Origin: Dendrolimus kikuchii | Taxonomy: Eukaryota > Arthropoda > Insecta > Lepidoptera > Lasiocampidae | NCBI GenBank assembly: GCA_019925095.2 | Contig: CM034412.1 | Span: 13,740,001-13,804,000 of the forward strand | Reading direction: 5' to 3' | DNA length: 64,000 nt | Made by a program: the position numbers and the translations under genes | The notes under the pieces: model-generated | The model's database searches: none | The model's input: the letters and a program-made list of their open reading frames with translations, nothing else | What the model was told of the DNA's origin: nothing | Shown here: piece by piece, positions 20,196-30,634 of the stretch | How positions within the stretch are numbered: the stretch's first letter is position 1 | How the letters are laid out: every line of letters starts with the position of its first letter

Positions 20196-20640
20196 AATTC
20201 TTGCAGCGCCCAGTAGTCCGGATTGTTGACGAACCCAACTTTATAGACAGTCTAGAACATTGAAGTCTTAGAAAAAACTTTGGCACTCTAAGCGTATTTG
20301 ACCGTCTCTACAACTGGGATTATTCTGATAAGTTATTTAATTTGGTGCCTACGTCGCCAATTTACCATCACACCACTCGCCGACGTTTGCGAATTCAACC
20401 ACACTTCTTCGACACCTGAAAGTCATCGACTGTACGTAACGCACACTTTCCATACATGAGCAAGTTATGGAATGAACTCCCGCGGTTTTCACAGAGTCTT
20501 ACATCATGGGGCACTTCAAAAAGGGCACAAATAGATATTTAAATTCTCAACGCGGTAGGCAACGCATCGACTGCTTTGGTGTGGTAGATGTCCATGGGCG
20601 ACGGTAACTACTCGCTATCAAGTGGACCCATCTGACAGTT
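20196..20640 (+). pseudogene. CR1-like LINE reverse transcriptase C-terminus, decayed
   Basis: In successive frames the sequence reads LQRPVVRIVDEPNFIDSLEH, stop, SLRKNFGTLSVFDRLYNWDY, LFNLVPTSPIYHHTTRRRLR, IQPHFFDT and, after further frame changes, GRQRIDCFGVVDVHGRR and stop (about 20600). This order of blocks is that of the C-terminal end of CR1/jockey-like LINE ORFs in insects (family recall). It is followed by the usual tail (gacggtaactactcgctatc). Stops and indels show that it is old. It is the longest CR1-like coding remnant in the window and ties the tails at 1718, 23035 and 50965 to this LINE type. Confidence 0.75.
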
Positions 20641-20659
20641 TGCCTACAAACAAACACAA

Positions 20660-22039
20660 AAAAATACATGCATATGAATCGGGGAATACAGACTTCGGCA
20701 AATTGTTGCACTCAACGGCGGTGCGAGAAAGAAAGGCGATCTTCCCATTTATCGCTGTAAGCGCATAACTTGGTCCCTGTCAGAGCCAAGACCACGGTCG
20801 GCCAGATTCGGGTTCGCAGACGGCTCGAAGCAATTTAGCCCTCCGTCATCAATCATTTCTGTACTCTGTCTGTTAAGGGTAGGTATAAAAAAATCCAAAA
20901 GTTTATTTTTATTTTTTTATAAAAGGGTTTTGAGTGTAATTTTTGTGATGAATTAACTGTATTTTCTTTATTTACGAGTGTGACTAGAGCTCTACATACG
21001 GTTTTGATTGCAGACTTCGAAATCGTATGCCGTAAGAAATGTTCAATTTTTTTTAGGAAGAATAACCTAGTAACGTGTCTTTACCACAGCACGGCAACGA
21101 AGTTCTCTTAAAAAGTCTTAAATTTTTTTAACTTAAATGTCTCAAAAAGTGTGTCTCAATAATTATCGAAAACATTCGAAAAACATCGAAGAAAATAAAA
21201 TAAAAAATCAGAAAACTGTATCTATAGATACATAGACAATCAAAATATAGTAAAAATAAAATCATGAAATTCAACTAACTGGAAGTTAAAAACATAGTCG
21301 AATTATATAAAACCATGTGCACGTGAGCGACGACAGCGCCCAAATGCGGCCGATTAACAACGGCGGTTAGAAGACCATGTATTAAAAAAAAAGCGTATAT
21401 GACTCCAATGGATTCATTAAGTTTATTTAAGTTTTCATTGCATTCAAGATCGAAATTGTACAATAATATACAGCGGATAGCATTTTTCATTTCGATTCAT
21501 TCGATTTTTTCGTCTAGCTCCCATCCGCCGCCGAATAACGTGCGATAAGGAACTTTGTTCCAAAAGTATTTTATATTCATCCTATACATTATGGTTATGT
21601 AACCTAGAAGAAGAATAGTAAAATTAAAGTTTATTTATTTATTTATGTAAGTTTCGTATAACTGTATATTTTTTTTTATAATTAACTATTTGAGCCAATT
21701 TTTATTTTTATTATATAAATTAGTTTTTTTGATGAAACTTGATTGATATATGTATTAATTTTGTGTTTTATATTTAAGAATATTAATTATTGTATGTTTC
21801 CCAAACAAATTAAATAAATAAATAAATAAAGAATCACAATGACTCAATAAAAAACGTAACTCATAACTATCGAGGGTAGAGATAAGGAGATATCATCTTT
21901 ATGTTGAAAAATTGACCATCAAAGCGCAAATAATAAGAGTGGCGCTGCAGTAGCACAGGATATATTTTAAAGGAAGCGCCAAAAGTAATTAAAGTAAGAT
22001 GGAAAAATAAAAAACGGCCTGAAATATTTTCGCTTTGTT
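20660..22039. other. Unassigned, AT-rich
   Basis: No gene found. Short (ttta)n runs at 21628-21645 and (aaat)n at 21812-21830 may be LINE tails without recognisable bodies. Confidence 0.4.
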
Positions 22040-22340
22040 TTTATTGTTGTCAAGCACAGTTCCACATATCAGGCTGTTGAAATTTTCAACAAATTGAAAG
22101 CTAAATGCAATCTTTTAAGCGTAATGTCGAAGCATTCCTTCTTAAACAAGCATATTATTCAGTTGACGATTATTTTTTTGCTTAAATAATAATATAATTA
22201 TATAAAAATGCCTTCCTAGTGACATATTTTTGTAAAATTAATAATGTTTATTGTAAATTAGATTATTTATAATTGTAATTATGACTACGTATTATATTTC
22301 AGACACAAATGTTTCTTGTTAATGAATTAATATAAAAAAA
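22040..22340 (+). mobile_element. LINE-Y 3' end (ORF C-terminus, 3'UTR, poly(A))
   Basis: The frame at ~22070-22183 reads EIFNKLKAKCNLFKRNVEAF, then LLKQAYYSVDDYFFA and stop. This resembles the C-terminus of many insect LINE ORFs (FK..L..FL...AYYS...F). The 3'UTR contains ttgtaattatgactacgtat and ttcagacacaaatgtttctt and ends in aataaa-like text and A10. The reverse complement of the UTR is found at 29720-29885. Confidence 0.7.
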
Positions 22341-22776
22341 AAATATATTATTAAAAATTCAGGATAATTAAGTCACTCTACATGTTTTGTAACAGCATTA
22401 TATTTACTAAATTATTTCAAATATATATGTTATCTTATAACACAATAATATGTTAATGTATATATTATAGTGTACATATGTTTTGCTCACACAGGAGTTG
22501 AGGTTTTCTATACTGACATTTTATTCATTTTACGGCACTTCAACAATTTTTAATTCATTTTCGTACGCCAGCGCTATTGTGATAGGCATTTAAAACATGT
22601 TCTTTAAACTTAAATAAGTTATAAATTGAAAGTGATCATTAGTTCCTCTTCAATGTCATTAGTTTTACAAGTATCATAGCTCAATAGAGCCACCCGTCAT
22701 TTTAACCCAATTTAAAATGAAAAATAAAGAGCGTAATAGTCCCGAGTACATCATTTGTCTAAGCACTCCAGGATGT
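22341..22776. other. Unassigned, AT-rich
   Basis: Nothing recognised. Confidence 0.45.
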
Positions 22777-23030
22777 CACTTATTCCTATATCTTACTTTT
22801 TCCTAAACCGTACTCATTCCTATATCTTACTTATTCGTATATCTTACTTATTCATATACCTTACTTATTCCTATACCTTACTTATTCCTATATCTTACTT
22901 ATTCCTATACCTTACTTATTCCTATATCTTACTTATTCCTATACCTTACTTATTCCTATATCTTACTTATTCCTACACCTTACTTATTCCTATATCTTAC
23001 TTATTCCTATACCTTACTTATTTACTATCT
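22777..23030 (+). repeat. 17-bp minisatellite, about 14 copies
   Basis: The unit is cttattcctatatctta, alternating with a cttattcctatacctta variant. A 98-codon frame runs through it (YLFLYLTYSY-type repeats), but this is a by-product of the array. It sits directly 5' of a CR1-like LINE tail, as does the unrelated 26-bp array at 51096. Confidence 0.9.
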
Positions 23031-23034
23031 GATC

Positions 23035-23160
23035 CCTCTATCCCATCCTAAAGGCTGGCAATGCGTTGCCTCAACCCTGGGTGTTGCAAACGTCTATAGG
23101 CGACGGTAACCGCTTTCCATTATGTGGCTCGCCTGTCTGTATATCAGCTTTGCAATAAAA
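23035..23160 (+). mobile_element. CR1-like LINE tail next to the minisatellite
   Basis: The text atcccatcctaaaggctggc, then aatgcgttgcctcaaccctg, gttgcaaacgtctataggcg and acggtaaccgctttccatta, ends in tgcaataaaaataat. The junction word atcccatcctaaa(t/g)gctggcaa recurs, reverse-complemented, at 51080-51100. Confidence 0.75.
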
Positions 23161-23826
23161 ATAATAATTTGATATTTAAATTCTATGCTTCCACTTAACT
23201 GGACGACGATTCATAAATCTTTGTAAATATTTACGTCATTGCCATTGTAACAATGTAAATGCGTTTGTCTACGAATTATTTATCTTGACAGGTGCTACAT
23301 TCATCAAATGAAATGGAAACAACGATTTTACAGCCTATTGTCAAATACGAAGGCTTTTGGTATTTCAGACTAAGATATTTGTACCAGTAGATACGTTTTA
23401 ACGCGCTCTATTTTAATAACAAGGTAAATGCCCGACTTTTACTTTGTCGCTCCTATACGTCATTTCAATCATATTTTCAAAGCTTAATTACTTCAACATA
23501 TATTAGGGAGAAAATGTTTTTCAGTGCATATAGGCGATAAATGAACATAATTAGAAAGAAAATATGCAGTGAAAATATGTATTTAGATAATTTCTCTTAA
23601 ATTTCTAATATACATATATGCACTCCTTTTTAGAATTGAAATTAATTATTTTTATTTGTAATAATTAAATACGATTTAAATTGAATGTCCATTTGCCTTT
23701 AATCAACATCACACTTATTTAAAATGTACTGTTATCTTTTTCTAGCGCTGTGCGCATAAATAGCGTAAATGTTTTTCTCTTTCTCGTATAATTATAATTT
23801 TTAGAGTTTTTGTATAAAGATAGATA
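23161..23826. other. Unassigned, AT-rich
   Basis: No gene or shared repeat seen. Confidence 0.45.
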
Positions 23827-24147
23827 TTTTTTTTAATTTTTTTTATTGCAGGAGTTCAGCAGACAGGCAGATGGCCCACTTGATGGAAAGCGGTTACCAT
23901 CGCCTATGGACGTTTGCAACACCAGAGGTGCTACAAATGCGCTGCTGCTCTCTTAAGGGAGACTGGAACCTGGTTGCTAATGCCGGAACACAACTCAAGG
24001 TTGTTATAGCGACATACTTAAGACCAGGGGTGGTAGCCATCCAGTCGGGCAAATGCCCTACCACCTGGCTGTGGGTTGTTTAGTCGCCTCTTACGACAGG
24101 CCGCCCGGCCGCAGGAAATTGTATTCTTTCTCCGTTCCTGCACGGAT
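23827..24147 (-). mobile_element. SINE-A, full length
   Basis: Complete unit, few differences from the 13414 copy. The T-rich side is 23827-23847. Confidence 0.9.
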
Positions 24148-24184
24148 GAGAGATACCAGTTAAATGTTATCAATCAATCGATAA

Positions 24185-24292
24185 TTCTTTTTTGTACACC
24201 AATACAAACATACACTTACAGACTAAAAGACAGGTGGTCTTATCGCTAAAAAGCGATCTCTTCCAGACAACCCCAGGAATGAATTGAGATTA
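24185..24292 (-). mobile_element. LINE-Z 3'UTR fragment
   Basis: On the minus strand: gttgtctggaagagatcgct, then ttttagcgataagaccacct and a gtacaa end. The same text is at 58785-58935 on the plus strand. It is a common LINE 3'UTR in Lepidoptera (recall); no coding part is attached. Confidence 0.6.
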
Positions 24293-25449
24293 TAATGGCG
24301 ATGGTGGTATACATAATACGTAGTACGATTACATAAATTTTAGTAATAAATATGTAAATACAATATATACAGATGTTTTATGTATAAAATAGATATATTA
24401 CCTGACCATAACGTCCAGAACGAGATCTAATTTTTTGCATTCTGGCAATATTCTATTTTATTTGTAGGCAACGTCAGCGAATCATAAACAAAGCGAATTA
24501 TACATATTATTTTAATTATAACGTTGATTTTAATTTAAAATCCGTTGAAAAATAACTAAACGCGCATATCAATCGCAAGTTTCACGTGAGCAGTGATTTT
24601 TAAACTTTACCAAGGATTTTTTGTGGAATTTAAAGCAATAGTAAGTAAAAAGTATACTTATTACAATTCCACGATATTTAACTATGACAAGGTGTTAAAG
24701 ATCTTGCTTACAAAATTATAGTCATTATTAAAGCAAACATCATAGGCTATATTATCAAAATGCGTACGTCGTAACGCTTGATACTTACACGATGTTTGAT
24801 GTTGTACTAAAAATCACTAGTAAGTATCGAAATTACTCTTAACATAATATTGGAGTTGCTAGAGTTCCGAAAAATTGCAAAAGTGGCGACCCTATTATTT
24901 CCCATACATTTTTTGCCACCTTGTATACTCCATACACATAACATAATATAAATAAATTTATATGTTATAGTTTATATGTAAAAAATGTAGCGTATGACGC
25001 TTCTAAGTATATAAAACGTCATAGATTTTAGGAATCATTTGCTGGCCATATTGTTTTACTTTGAATTCTGGTTATATAAATTAGTGTATTGTTCTACTGA
25101 CATTATAAATATGAAAGTTCTTGTGCTATAGGAATGTATTTAATTTTTAACGTATGCCTCAAAATGTATTCTCCTGTAGAACTTATTTTCAGTTAAACTT
25201 TTGAAAAACAAAAAGACTATTAAAATTCGTTCAATAATTTTGAGATATAAAACAATTTCCATTATTTCTTTATGGAAGCTCTGAAGCCAAATGACAACAG
25301 GGGAAAACTATGTACATAATTATGATAAATATTAGATTAGATTAGATAATACTTTATTGCTCAACAAATTAAACAATTACAAAAACAAAATGCATAATTA
25401 CAATACTTCTTTCTTATTACTCTACAAATATATATGATCTATACAGATT
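24293..25449. other. Unassigned, AT-rich
   Basis: A possible repeat L scrap lies at 25135-25215 (ttctcctgtagaacttattt). A tagattagattagataa run is at 25330-25350. No gene seen. Confidence 0.4.
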
Positions 25450-25779
25450 ACAAGCTTTTTTAAAAGGTTTTTAAATACAAGCTTTTGAAATCTTCGATAT
25501 CATGTAGCAGCAGAGTGCTAGCCAAGACAAGTAAAACGAGCCCAAACACGACGGGTCTATCTTGTTTAGTACAGGAGTTCCTATGGCCATCTCCGACTCC
25601 GTCATCAGATCAGCTCCATGGAACCATATTATTGCATTGTCACGCGATATACATATGTGTGCAAAATTTCAGCTCAATCGGAAACCGGTAAGTTGGTCAA
25701 ATTTAACTTACAAGATTCCACTCGAACTTACATAGATACATACATAGGTACATCCATTGCAAGTTAAATAAAAGCTTGT
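25450..25779. mobile_element. C element with terminal inverted repeats, uninterrupted copy
   Basis: A 330-bp unit bounded by acaagctttt (25450-25459) and aaaagcttgt (25770-25779). Inner text includes gtagcagcagagtgctagcc, cacgacgggtctatcttgtt and ggaaccatattattgcattg. The copy at 50385-50960 is the same sequence with a tRNA-SINE1 inside it, so this is the empty-site reference. It looks like a non-autonomous DNA transposon; no target duplication was established. Confidence 0.65.
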
Positions 25780-25789
25780 AAAATAACAT

Positions 25790-26012
25790 TGAATTGTCTG
25801 TTTGTAATGCAAAAATAAAAATTAGAAAAAATATCAGGGGGGATAATTCGGCCTGTCTGGATGTTCCGGCTAATCTCTGAAACGGCAGGACCGATGTTGA
25901 CGGGAGTTTCACTGGCAGAAGCTGATGTTATAAGGAGTAACTTAGGCTACTTTTAAAATTAGGGTTCCGTGAAAAAAAATTCACGCGGCCGTAGTCGCGG
26001 GCACAGCCAGTA
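25790..26012 (+). mobile_element. Helitron 3' part
   Basis: The end reads acgcggccgtagtcgcgggc, then acagccag and T, so a CGCG/CGCG stem is followed by a CTAG-like end (CCAG here). The body has ctctgaaacggcaggaccga and ggagtaacttaggctac, text typical of lepidopteran non-autonomous Helitrons (recall). Confidence 0.65.
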
Positions 26013-26044
26013 ATAAATAAACATCATCATGATCATTAATTAAG

Positions 26045-26288
26045 AGCTGTGCTCTTGTCGGTGGCGCCCCCTCTAATCTTCTCTATTAAGTTGTTTTACG
26101 TCTTTGTATGACACAACATCCACTTTCTCCTTTATTTGATCCATGAATGCTCCCCTTGCCCTTCTCTTCACTCTCCTTGCTTCCACTTTACCTGTCGTAA
26201 CAAATGGACAAACATCTTCCCGCTTCTTTCTTCCAGACTTTTTAAAATTCTGCGCTTCACTTTTACCATATCCAATACTTCTTCATTG
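26045..26288 (-). mobile_element. RTE3-like LINE C-terminal fragment
   Basis: The minus strand reads GKVEARRVKRRARGAFMDQ, then IKEKVDVVSYKDVKQL, NRED and stop, with GRKKREDVCPFVT upstream in another frame. It aligns with 13800-14010. It ends at the hAT insertion point; nothing similar resumes after the hAT, so the LINE was already truncated or lost there. Confidence 0.7.
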
Positions 26289-26296
26289 GTCTAACA

Positions 26297-27351
26297 CAGG
26301 GATTCCAAAACTTTTTTGGGCAAGAGACCCCTTTTCCAAAATGAACTGATAACCTGAGATCCCCATAGCCAAATTACTTAAAAAATCTCTAGTTATTGTA
26401 ACCCGTGTCGTTGTATCAAACGGCCAAATAGGTACGTGGAACACGAGGCGGAAGGGTGGAAGAGGGACTCCGACGCAAAGCCGCTGCAGTCGACAAGTCG
26501 ACAGTCCACGTATAGCCCACGCTGTGGCGGGTCGCGTGCATAATGTATATTTCCGTACCCATATTCCCACTACGTCTTTCGCGAGATTTTACCGGAGGAG
26601 GCTTGCAACCCCTGCGTGCATTTACTTTTTTTTTATTGCAGGAGTTCAGCAGACAGGCAGACGGCCCACTGGATGGAAAGCGGTTACCATCGCCTATGGA
26701 CATTTGCAACACCAAAGGTGCTACAAATGCGCTACTGCTCTCTTAAGTGAGTCTGGAACCTGGTCACTAATGCCGGAACACAACTTAAAGTTGTTATGGC
26801 GGCATGCTCTAGACCAGGGGTGGTAGTCATCCATAATCCAGGATAATGCCCTACCACCTGGCTGTGGGTTGTTTAGTCGCCTCTTACGACAGGCCGCCCG
26901 GCCGCAGGAAATTGTATTCTTTCTCCGTTCCTGCACGGATAAAAGGTTTATGTAAGAATTCTTTCAATTGTTGTTGAACTAATATGAATGTTTTGTGTAA
27001 AATCAACGAAATAAACGTGTTTCTTTTGTGACGTATAGTTTTCTTCTGTTAATATTACTTACCCTGACAATATAGTTTTATTACTTGTGTACGCTTATCG
27101 ACTTATGGAGTTGTTTAAAACTACAATAATGGATATTTCCTATTAAAATATTAGTCATTCTCATAACAAGTTGGTATACTTAACACAACCCATACAAATA
27201 TCTTGAAAGTTTCAAATAAGAACTTGTGTTAATTAATAGGGGTCGATTATTAGACCTCGTCGACCCTCAAAATTAGTTTTCGTTTATATCGACCACTGGG
27301 AAATCGATTTCGTCCCCACGGGGTCGACATCGACCACTTTGGGAATCCCTG
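26297..27351 (+). mobile_element. hAT element, non-autonomous, 1055 bp
   Basis: The termini cagggattccaaaacttttt and the complement of gaccactttgggaatccctg form imperfect inverted repeats. They are flanked by 8-bp TSDs gtctaaca (26289-26296) and atctaaca (27352-27359), matching at 7 of 8 bases. An 8-bp TSD and a CAGGG(A)TTCC-type terminus fit hAT. No transposase-like frame is present. A SINE-A sits inside it. Confidence 0.8.
26626..26940 (-). mobile_element. SINE-A, full length, nested in hAT
   Basis: Complete from atccgtgcagg (26940) to poly(T) side at 26626. It is younger than the hAT that holds it. Confidence 0.9.
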
Positions 27352-27362
27352 ATCTAACATAA

Positions 27363-27808
27363 TTATATGATAATAAATAAATACACATGTTAACAATCGG
27401 CAAACACACAAGTTAAGCAAATTACAACCAATCCCAAACACCCAGACCATAGCATATTTTTTTTATTGCAGCAGTTCAGCAGACAGGCAGACGGCCCACT
27501 TGATGGAAAGCGTTTACATCGCCTATGGACATTTGCAACACCAAAGGTGCTACAAATGCGCTGCTGCTCTCTTAAGGTAGACTGGAACCTGATCAATAAT
27601 GCCGGAACACAACTCAAAGTTGTTATGGTGACATACTTTAAATCAGGTGTGGTAGCCATGCAGTCGGGCAAATGCCCTACCACCTGGCTGTGCAAGTAAT
27701 GGAAAGTTCTTTTCCGAAATTTGCCATGCCAGGAATCGAGCCCGGAGCCTCTGCGTTGTTGTGAGGTCGCTCGGCAAGGCTTACCTGCTCAACCACAGAG
27801 GCCATCAA
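27363..27808 (-). mobile_element. tRNA-SINE1 copy split by SINE-A
   Basis: The head (ggaatcgagccc at 27732-27743 as B-box complement, then ctcaaccacagaggcc as A-box region) and the body resume on the other side of a SINE-A at 27363-27454 (acacccagaccatag, cggcaaacacac, aaataaatac tail). The order and content equal the uninterrupted copy at 50588-50841. Confidence 0.8.
27455..27691 (-). mobile_element. SINE-A, 5'-truncated, nested in tRNA-SINE1
   Basis: The T-run starts at 27455 and the element stops at ..cacctggctgt. Only a gca triplet is duplicated at the two edges (27452-27454 and 27692-27694). Confidence 0.85.
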
Positions 27809-28019
27809 ATAAATTGAAAGTCGAAAAATTTAGGGAGATTTTTTTTACAAGCATTTTGAGGACAATAGTTGCCTGTACGTGTGGCGGCCGGAACCGGAAG
27901 TCCCAGGCGGCGGCAAACCATTCAACCTTAAAGCCTACGGGAGAACAATGGTTAAAGGAAAATATGAGGAAATTCTTTTTGTCCAATTTTGTGACATATA
28001 AAATTTATTTCTACCTAAA
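27809..28019. other. Unassigned
   Basis: A slightly GC-rich stretch (27875-27925) without a recognised family. Confidence 0.4.
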
Positions 28020-28622
28020 TAATAACTCGGGCCTCCCATTATTGGGGAACGGACAGTATACCCGCCACGCTTGTCCAAGGCGGCTTGGCAGGTTTGACAT
28101 ATGGGTGTCGGTAAAATTAAACGAATCATATATTATAAACTGTATTGTATATATTAGAAGTAACTGTTTACATGAGCCTTAATATTTAATCACTTAAACT
28201 AATAATTTGGACGACAACGTCGCGTTGTTTTGTCTCGCAAATTATAGGCTTCCCTGGCGCGTGCCGTGGGAGCGATTGCGCGCGGCCTTACGGCGTAATG
28301 GTATACCCAAGACTGCCTGTCCTCCAGGACTTGGCTACGGGCGGGGTTCTGCGGTGCGTCGGAGTTCGATATCGCGGAAACAAACGAACATTCCCGAGCG
28401 CACGTCGGCTGTATTTGCCTCGCCACAGACACATCGATAATCTCGATGTGCAGGTTGCATCGCGATGTTTTCCTTCACCGTTATTAGCACGTGGTAATTG
28501 TACCAATATGCACATTAGGTCAGAAAACTGCTTAAGTGGTGCATGCGTTCCGGTCAGGATTCGAACCCGCGCCCTTTGAGTTTAGGACGCGTGCGCTAGA
28601 CATTACGCTACCAGTAGCTTTC
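28020..28622 (-). mobile_element. SINE2 copy split by a GC-rich insertion
   Basis: The tail half is at 28020-28104 (ggacagtatacccgccacgc, then ggcttggcaggtttgaca). The middle and tRNA-like head are at 28433-28622 (atgtgcaggttgcatcgcga; aggattcgaacccgcgcc; gcgtgcgctagacattac). In intact SINE2 these halves adjoin. Confidence 0.75.
28105..28432 (+). mobile_element. GC-rich insertion, possible R1/jockey reverse transcriptase fragment
   Basis: At 28240-28310 the plus strand reads PWERLRAALRRNGIP, like the (L)PW..I..AL...GVP segment of R1/jockey-clade RTs, preceded by LANYRL in the place of the usual ..ANAFN... Further text (YGRGSAVR, then VRYRGNKRTFP in another frame) is compatible with the following blocks but is frame-shifted. 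Codon and GC content differ sharply from the surroundings. The assignment is weak. Confidence 0.4.
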
Positions 28623-28639
28623 TATGTAAAGATCAAATC

Positions 28640-28880
28640 AAATTAGCCTCTATATCCAGCGAGGTAATCCTGCCAGCCTTATTGGTACAATGCCTAGCGA
28701 CAGTGGTCTGGTGGGGCTGGACGAGCATTAATATAGGTTTTTAATTTAATTTTTTTACTATTGTATATATATTTTAAGTCAGGTTTATTCATAAGATAGT
28801 TTAGGTTTTGTAATAAATAAGTAGTATTTTTAGAAATAGTAAACATAGACAAAGATCGTAATAGATATAAGTTATATTTG
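28640..28880 (+). mobile_element. LINE-X 3' end
   Basis: The frame IQRGNPASLIGTMPSDSG, then LVGLDEH and stop (~28733), matches the C-terminus of LINE-X at 17541. It is followed by an AT-rich UTR with taagatagtttaggttttg. Only about 28 codons remain. Confidence 0.7.
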
Positions 28881-28894
28881 TATAAGAAAATTCA

Positions 28895-29075
28895 AAAGTT
28901 TAATATAAAATAAGTTCCACTGGAGAACACTTTTTGAAGGTCATACATATAAGTTAAAATTTAATTTTACTTCCTATTCTATGTACATCACTTCGCAACG
29001 TGTTATTGCTGTTAAGGAGAAGAAGCGGCAAGAAACTCCCCAGCAACACGTCTAGCTAAAACTGTTTTTCTTTAT
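28895..29075 (+). repeat. Repeat L copy
   Basis: Contains ataagttccactggagaaca, then aaggtcatacatataagtt, ttcgcaacgtgttattgctg and gagaagaagcggcaagaaac. The same order occurs at 33235-33655 around a SINE-A. Confidence 0.65.
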
Positions 29076-29235
29076 ATTTCTTATTCTATTTATATCTCAA
29101 ATGTTTTTTTGTTTACTTTTTAGAAGTATATTAAAGAATTACTTTTCCAAGAAGTTGTAGCAAACAGTGCATACTTAGTTAAGACAAAGACAGAATAAGA
29201 GGAAAGAAGAATATTATTATAGTTATAATAATGAT

Positions 29236-29529
29236 ATATAGAGAGTGTCGGGGTGAAGGTAAGGAACGGAATGCTCCGGTGGTTCGGGCATGTGGAAAGA
29301 ATGCATGATGAAAGAATTACTAAACAGATATACAATGCAAAAGTGGATGGATGCAGAAGTCGTGGAAGGCCAGGACACACCTTCCATGATCGAATTGATC
29401 GTGTACTAGCAGAAGGTGATGTCAGGAGCCTTAAGAACAGACGAGCGTGCATGACAAGAGTTAAACGGCGCTCTGTTGTTCGTGCCTACCCCGTAAGGGA
29501 ACTGGCGTGAAGTTATGTATGTATGTATG
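29236..29529 (+). mobile_element. RTE1 LINE copy with a small internal deletion
   Basis: TSD tataataatgat (29224-29235 and 29530-29541), perfect 12 bp. The frame starts at ..ESVGVKVRNGMLRWFGHVER and reaches RACMTRV, then skips directly to KRRSVVRAYPVRELA: about 14-15 codons (MNVKEASEVCKN..) are missing in frame. Confidence 0.9.
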
Positions 29530-29541
29530 TATAATAATGAT

Positions 29542-29719
29542 GAGACGTACTAGAAGTTTATACTGCAACATATCTCCATAAATTCCTTACATGTTTGGCA
29601 AAATTAAAATGTTATACGGACGATTGTATAAAAGGTATCAAATAAAGTCATCATTTATTACATAAAACATGATACATTCAAGTTACAAATTCAAATTCAT
29701 TTATTTATATAAAATTATT
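29542..29719. other. Unassigned
   Basis: AT-rich, nothing recognised. Confidence 0.4.
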
Positions 29720-29885
29720 TCTAGGCCTTTTATAATTATATCTAAAACTTATGGTAATATTTATTTTTTATTTATTTATTTGTATTAATTCATTAACAAA
29801 GAAACATTTGTGTCTGAAATATAAATACGTAGTCATAGTTACAATTATAAAAATATCTAATTTAATATAACACATTTTGAATTAA
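29720..29885 (-). mobile_element. LINE-Y 3'UTR fragment
   Basis: The text aagaaacatttgtgtctgaa, then atacgtagtcatagttacaa, is the reverse complement of the 22255-22330 UTR. A (ttta)n run at 29761-29785 takes the place of the poly(A). Confidence 0.65.
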
Positions 29886-30014
29886 AATTAAGGCTGCGAT
29901 CTCTTTGGCGGCGGTTGCTGCACCAGACTCTAGGTCTGTATCGCGGCACCCGACACAATTTTATTATAGGAACTTAAATATAGTGGAATTATTCATTAAT
30001 TATCCTATAACTAT

Positions 30015-30092
30015 GAGAGCGTGTGTGCGTGCGTGCGTGCGTGTGTGTGGGTTGTGTGTATGTGCGTGTGTGTTTGGTGTGTGTGTCCCTAG
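30015..30092. repeat. GT-rich microsatellite
   Basis: Impure (tgtg/cgtg)n run within 29886-30224, which otherwise shows nothing recognisable. Confidence 0.85.
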
Positions 30093-30224
30093 TGGATTTG
30101 GTAATATGCATTCTGTGTCGCTGTAATTTAATGTTTTTAAACTTTGATGCTGACATTTCTTTGGCGGAGGGTGTGTTTTGGCATACTTTATTATAAATGT
30201 TATGTATGTATGTGTGTATGTATT

Positions 30225-30634
30225 TAGAGCATTTACAATTCGAATGTCAATTTCTAGTAATTTAATTAATTAATGTCAGTATTATGCATATGTTTGCTGT
30301 GCTCGTTCTACCTCTACAATGTCGAGTACATGGCGTTTTGTGCGAATATAGTTAATAAATAACCAATTTCATCTTATCAAAAACATAAATAACATTTATT
30401 TATTTAAGTTAATGAATGAATAATGTTGTCAAAAGGAGAGCACAGCATTAATAAAAATTAATAAGGCATAGCAAGAAAAAATGTAGAGCATTTACAATTC
30501 GAATGTCAATTTCTAGTAATTTAATTAATTAATGTCAGTATTATGCATATGTCGAGTACAAATATAGTTAATAGTTAATGAATGAATAATGTTGTCAAAA
30601 TTAATAAAAATTAATAAGGCATAGCAAGAAAAAA
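30225..30634. repeat. Tandem duplication; second copy carries four clean deletions
   Basis: Copy 1 is 30225-30483 (259 bp) and copy 2 is 30484-30634 (about 151 bp). Every retained block is identical (tagagcatttacaattcgaa..., tcgagtaca, aatatagttaata, ttaatgaatgaataatgttg..., ttaataaaaattaataaggc...). Copy 2 lacks blocks of about 29, 14, 50 and 14 bp. No substitutions were seen between the copies. Confidence 0.85.

Noticed and set aside
22755..23051. 98-codon tyrosine/leucine-rich frame
   Set aside because: Translation of the 17-bp minisatellite; no coding support.
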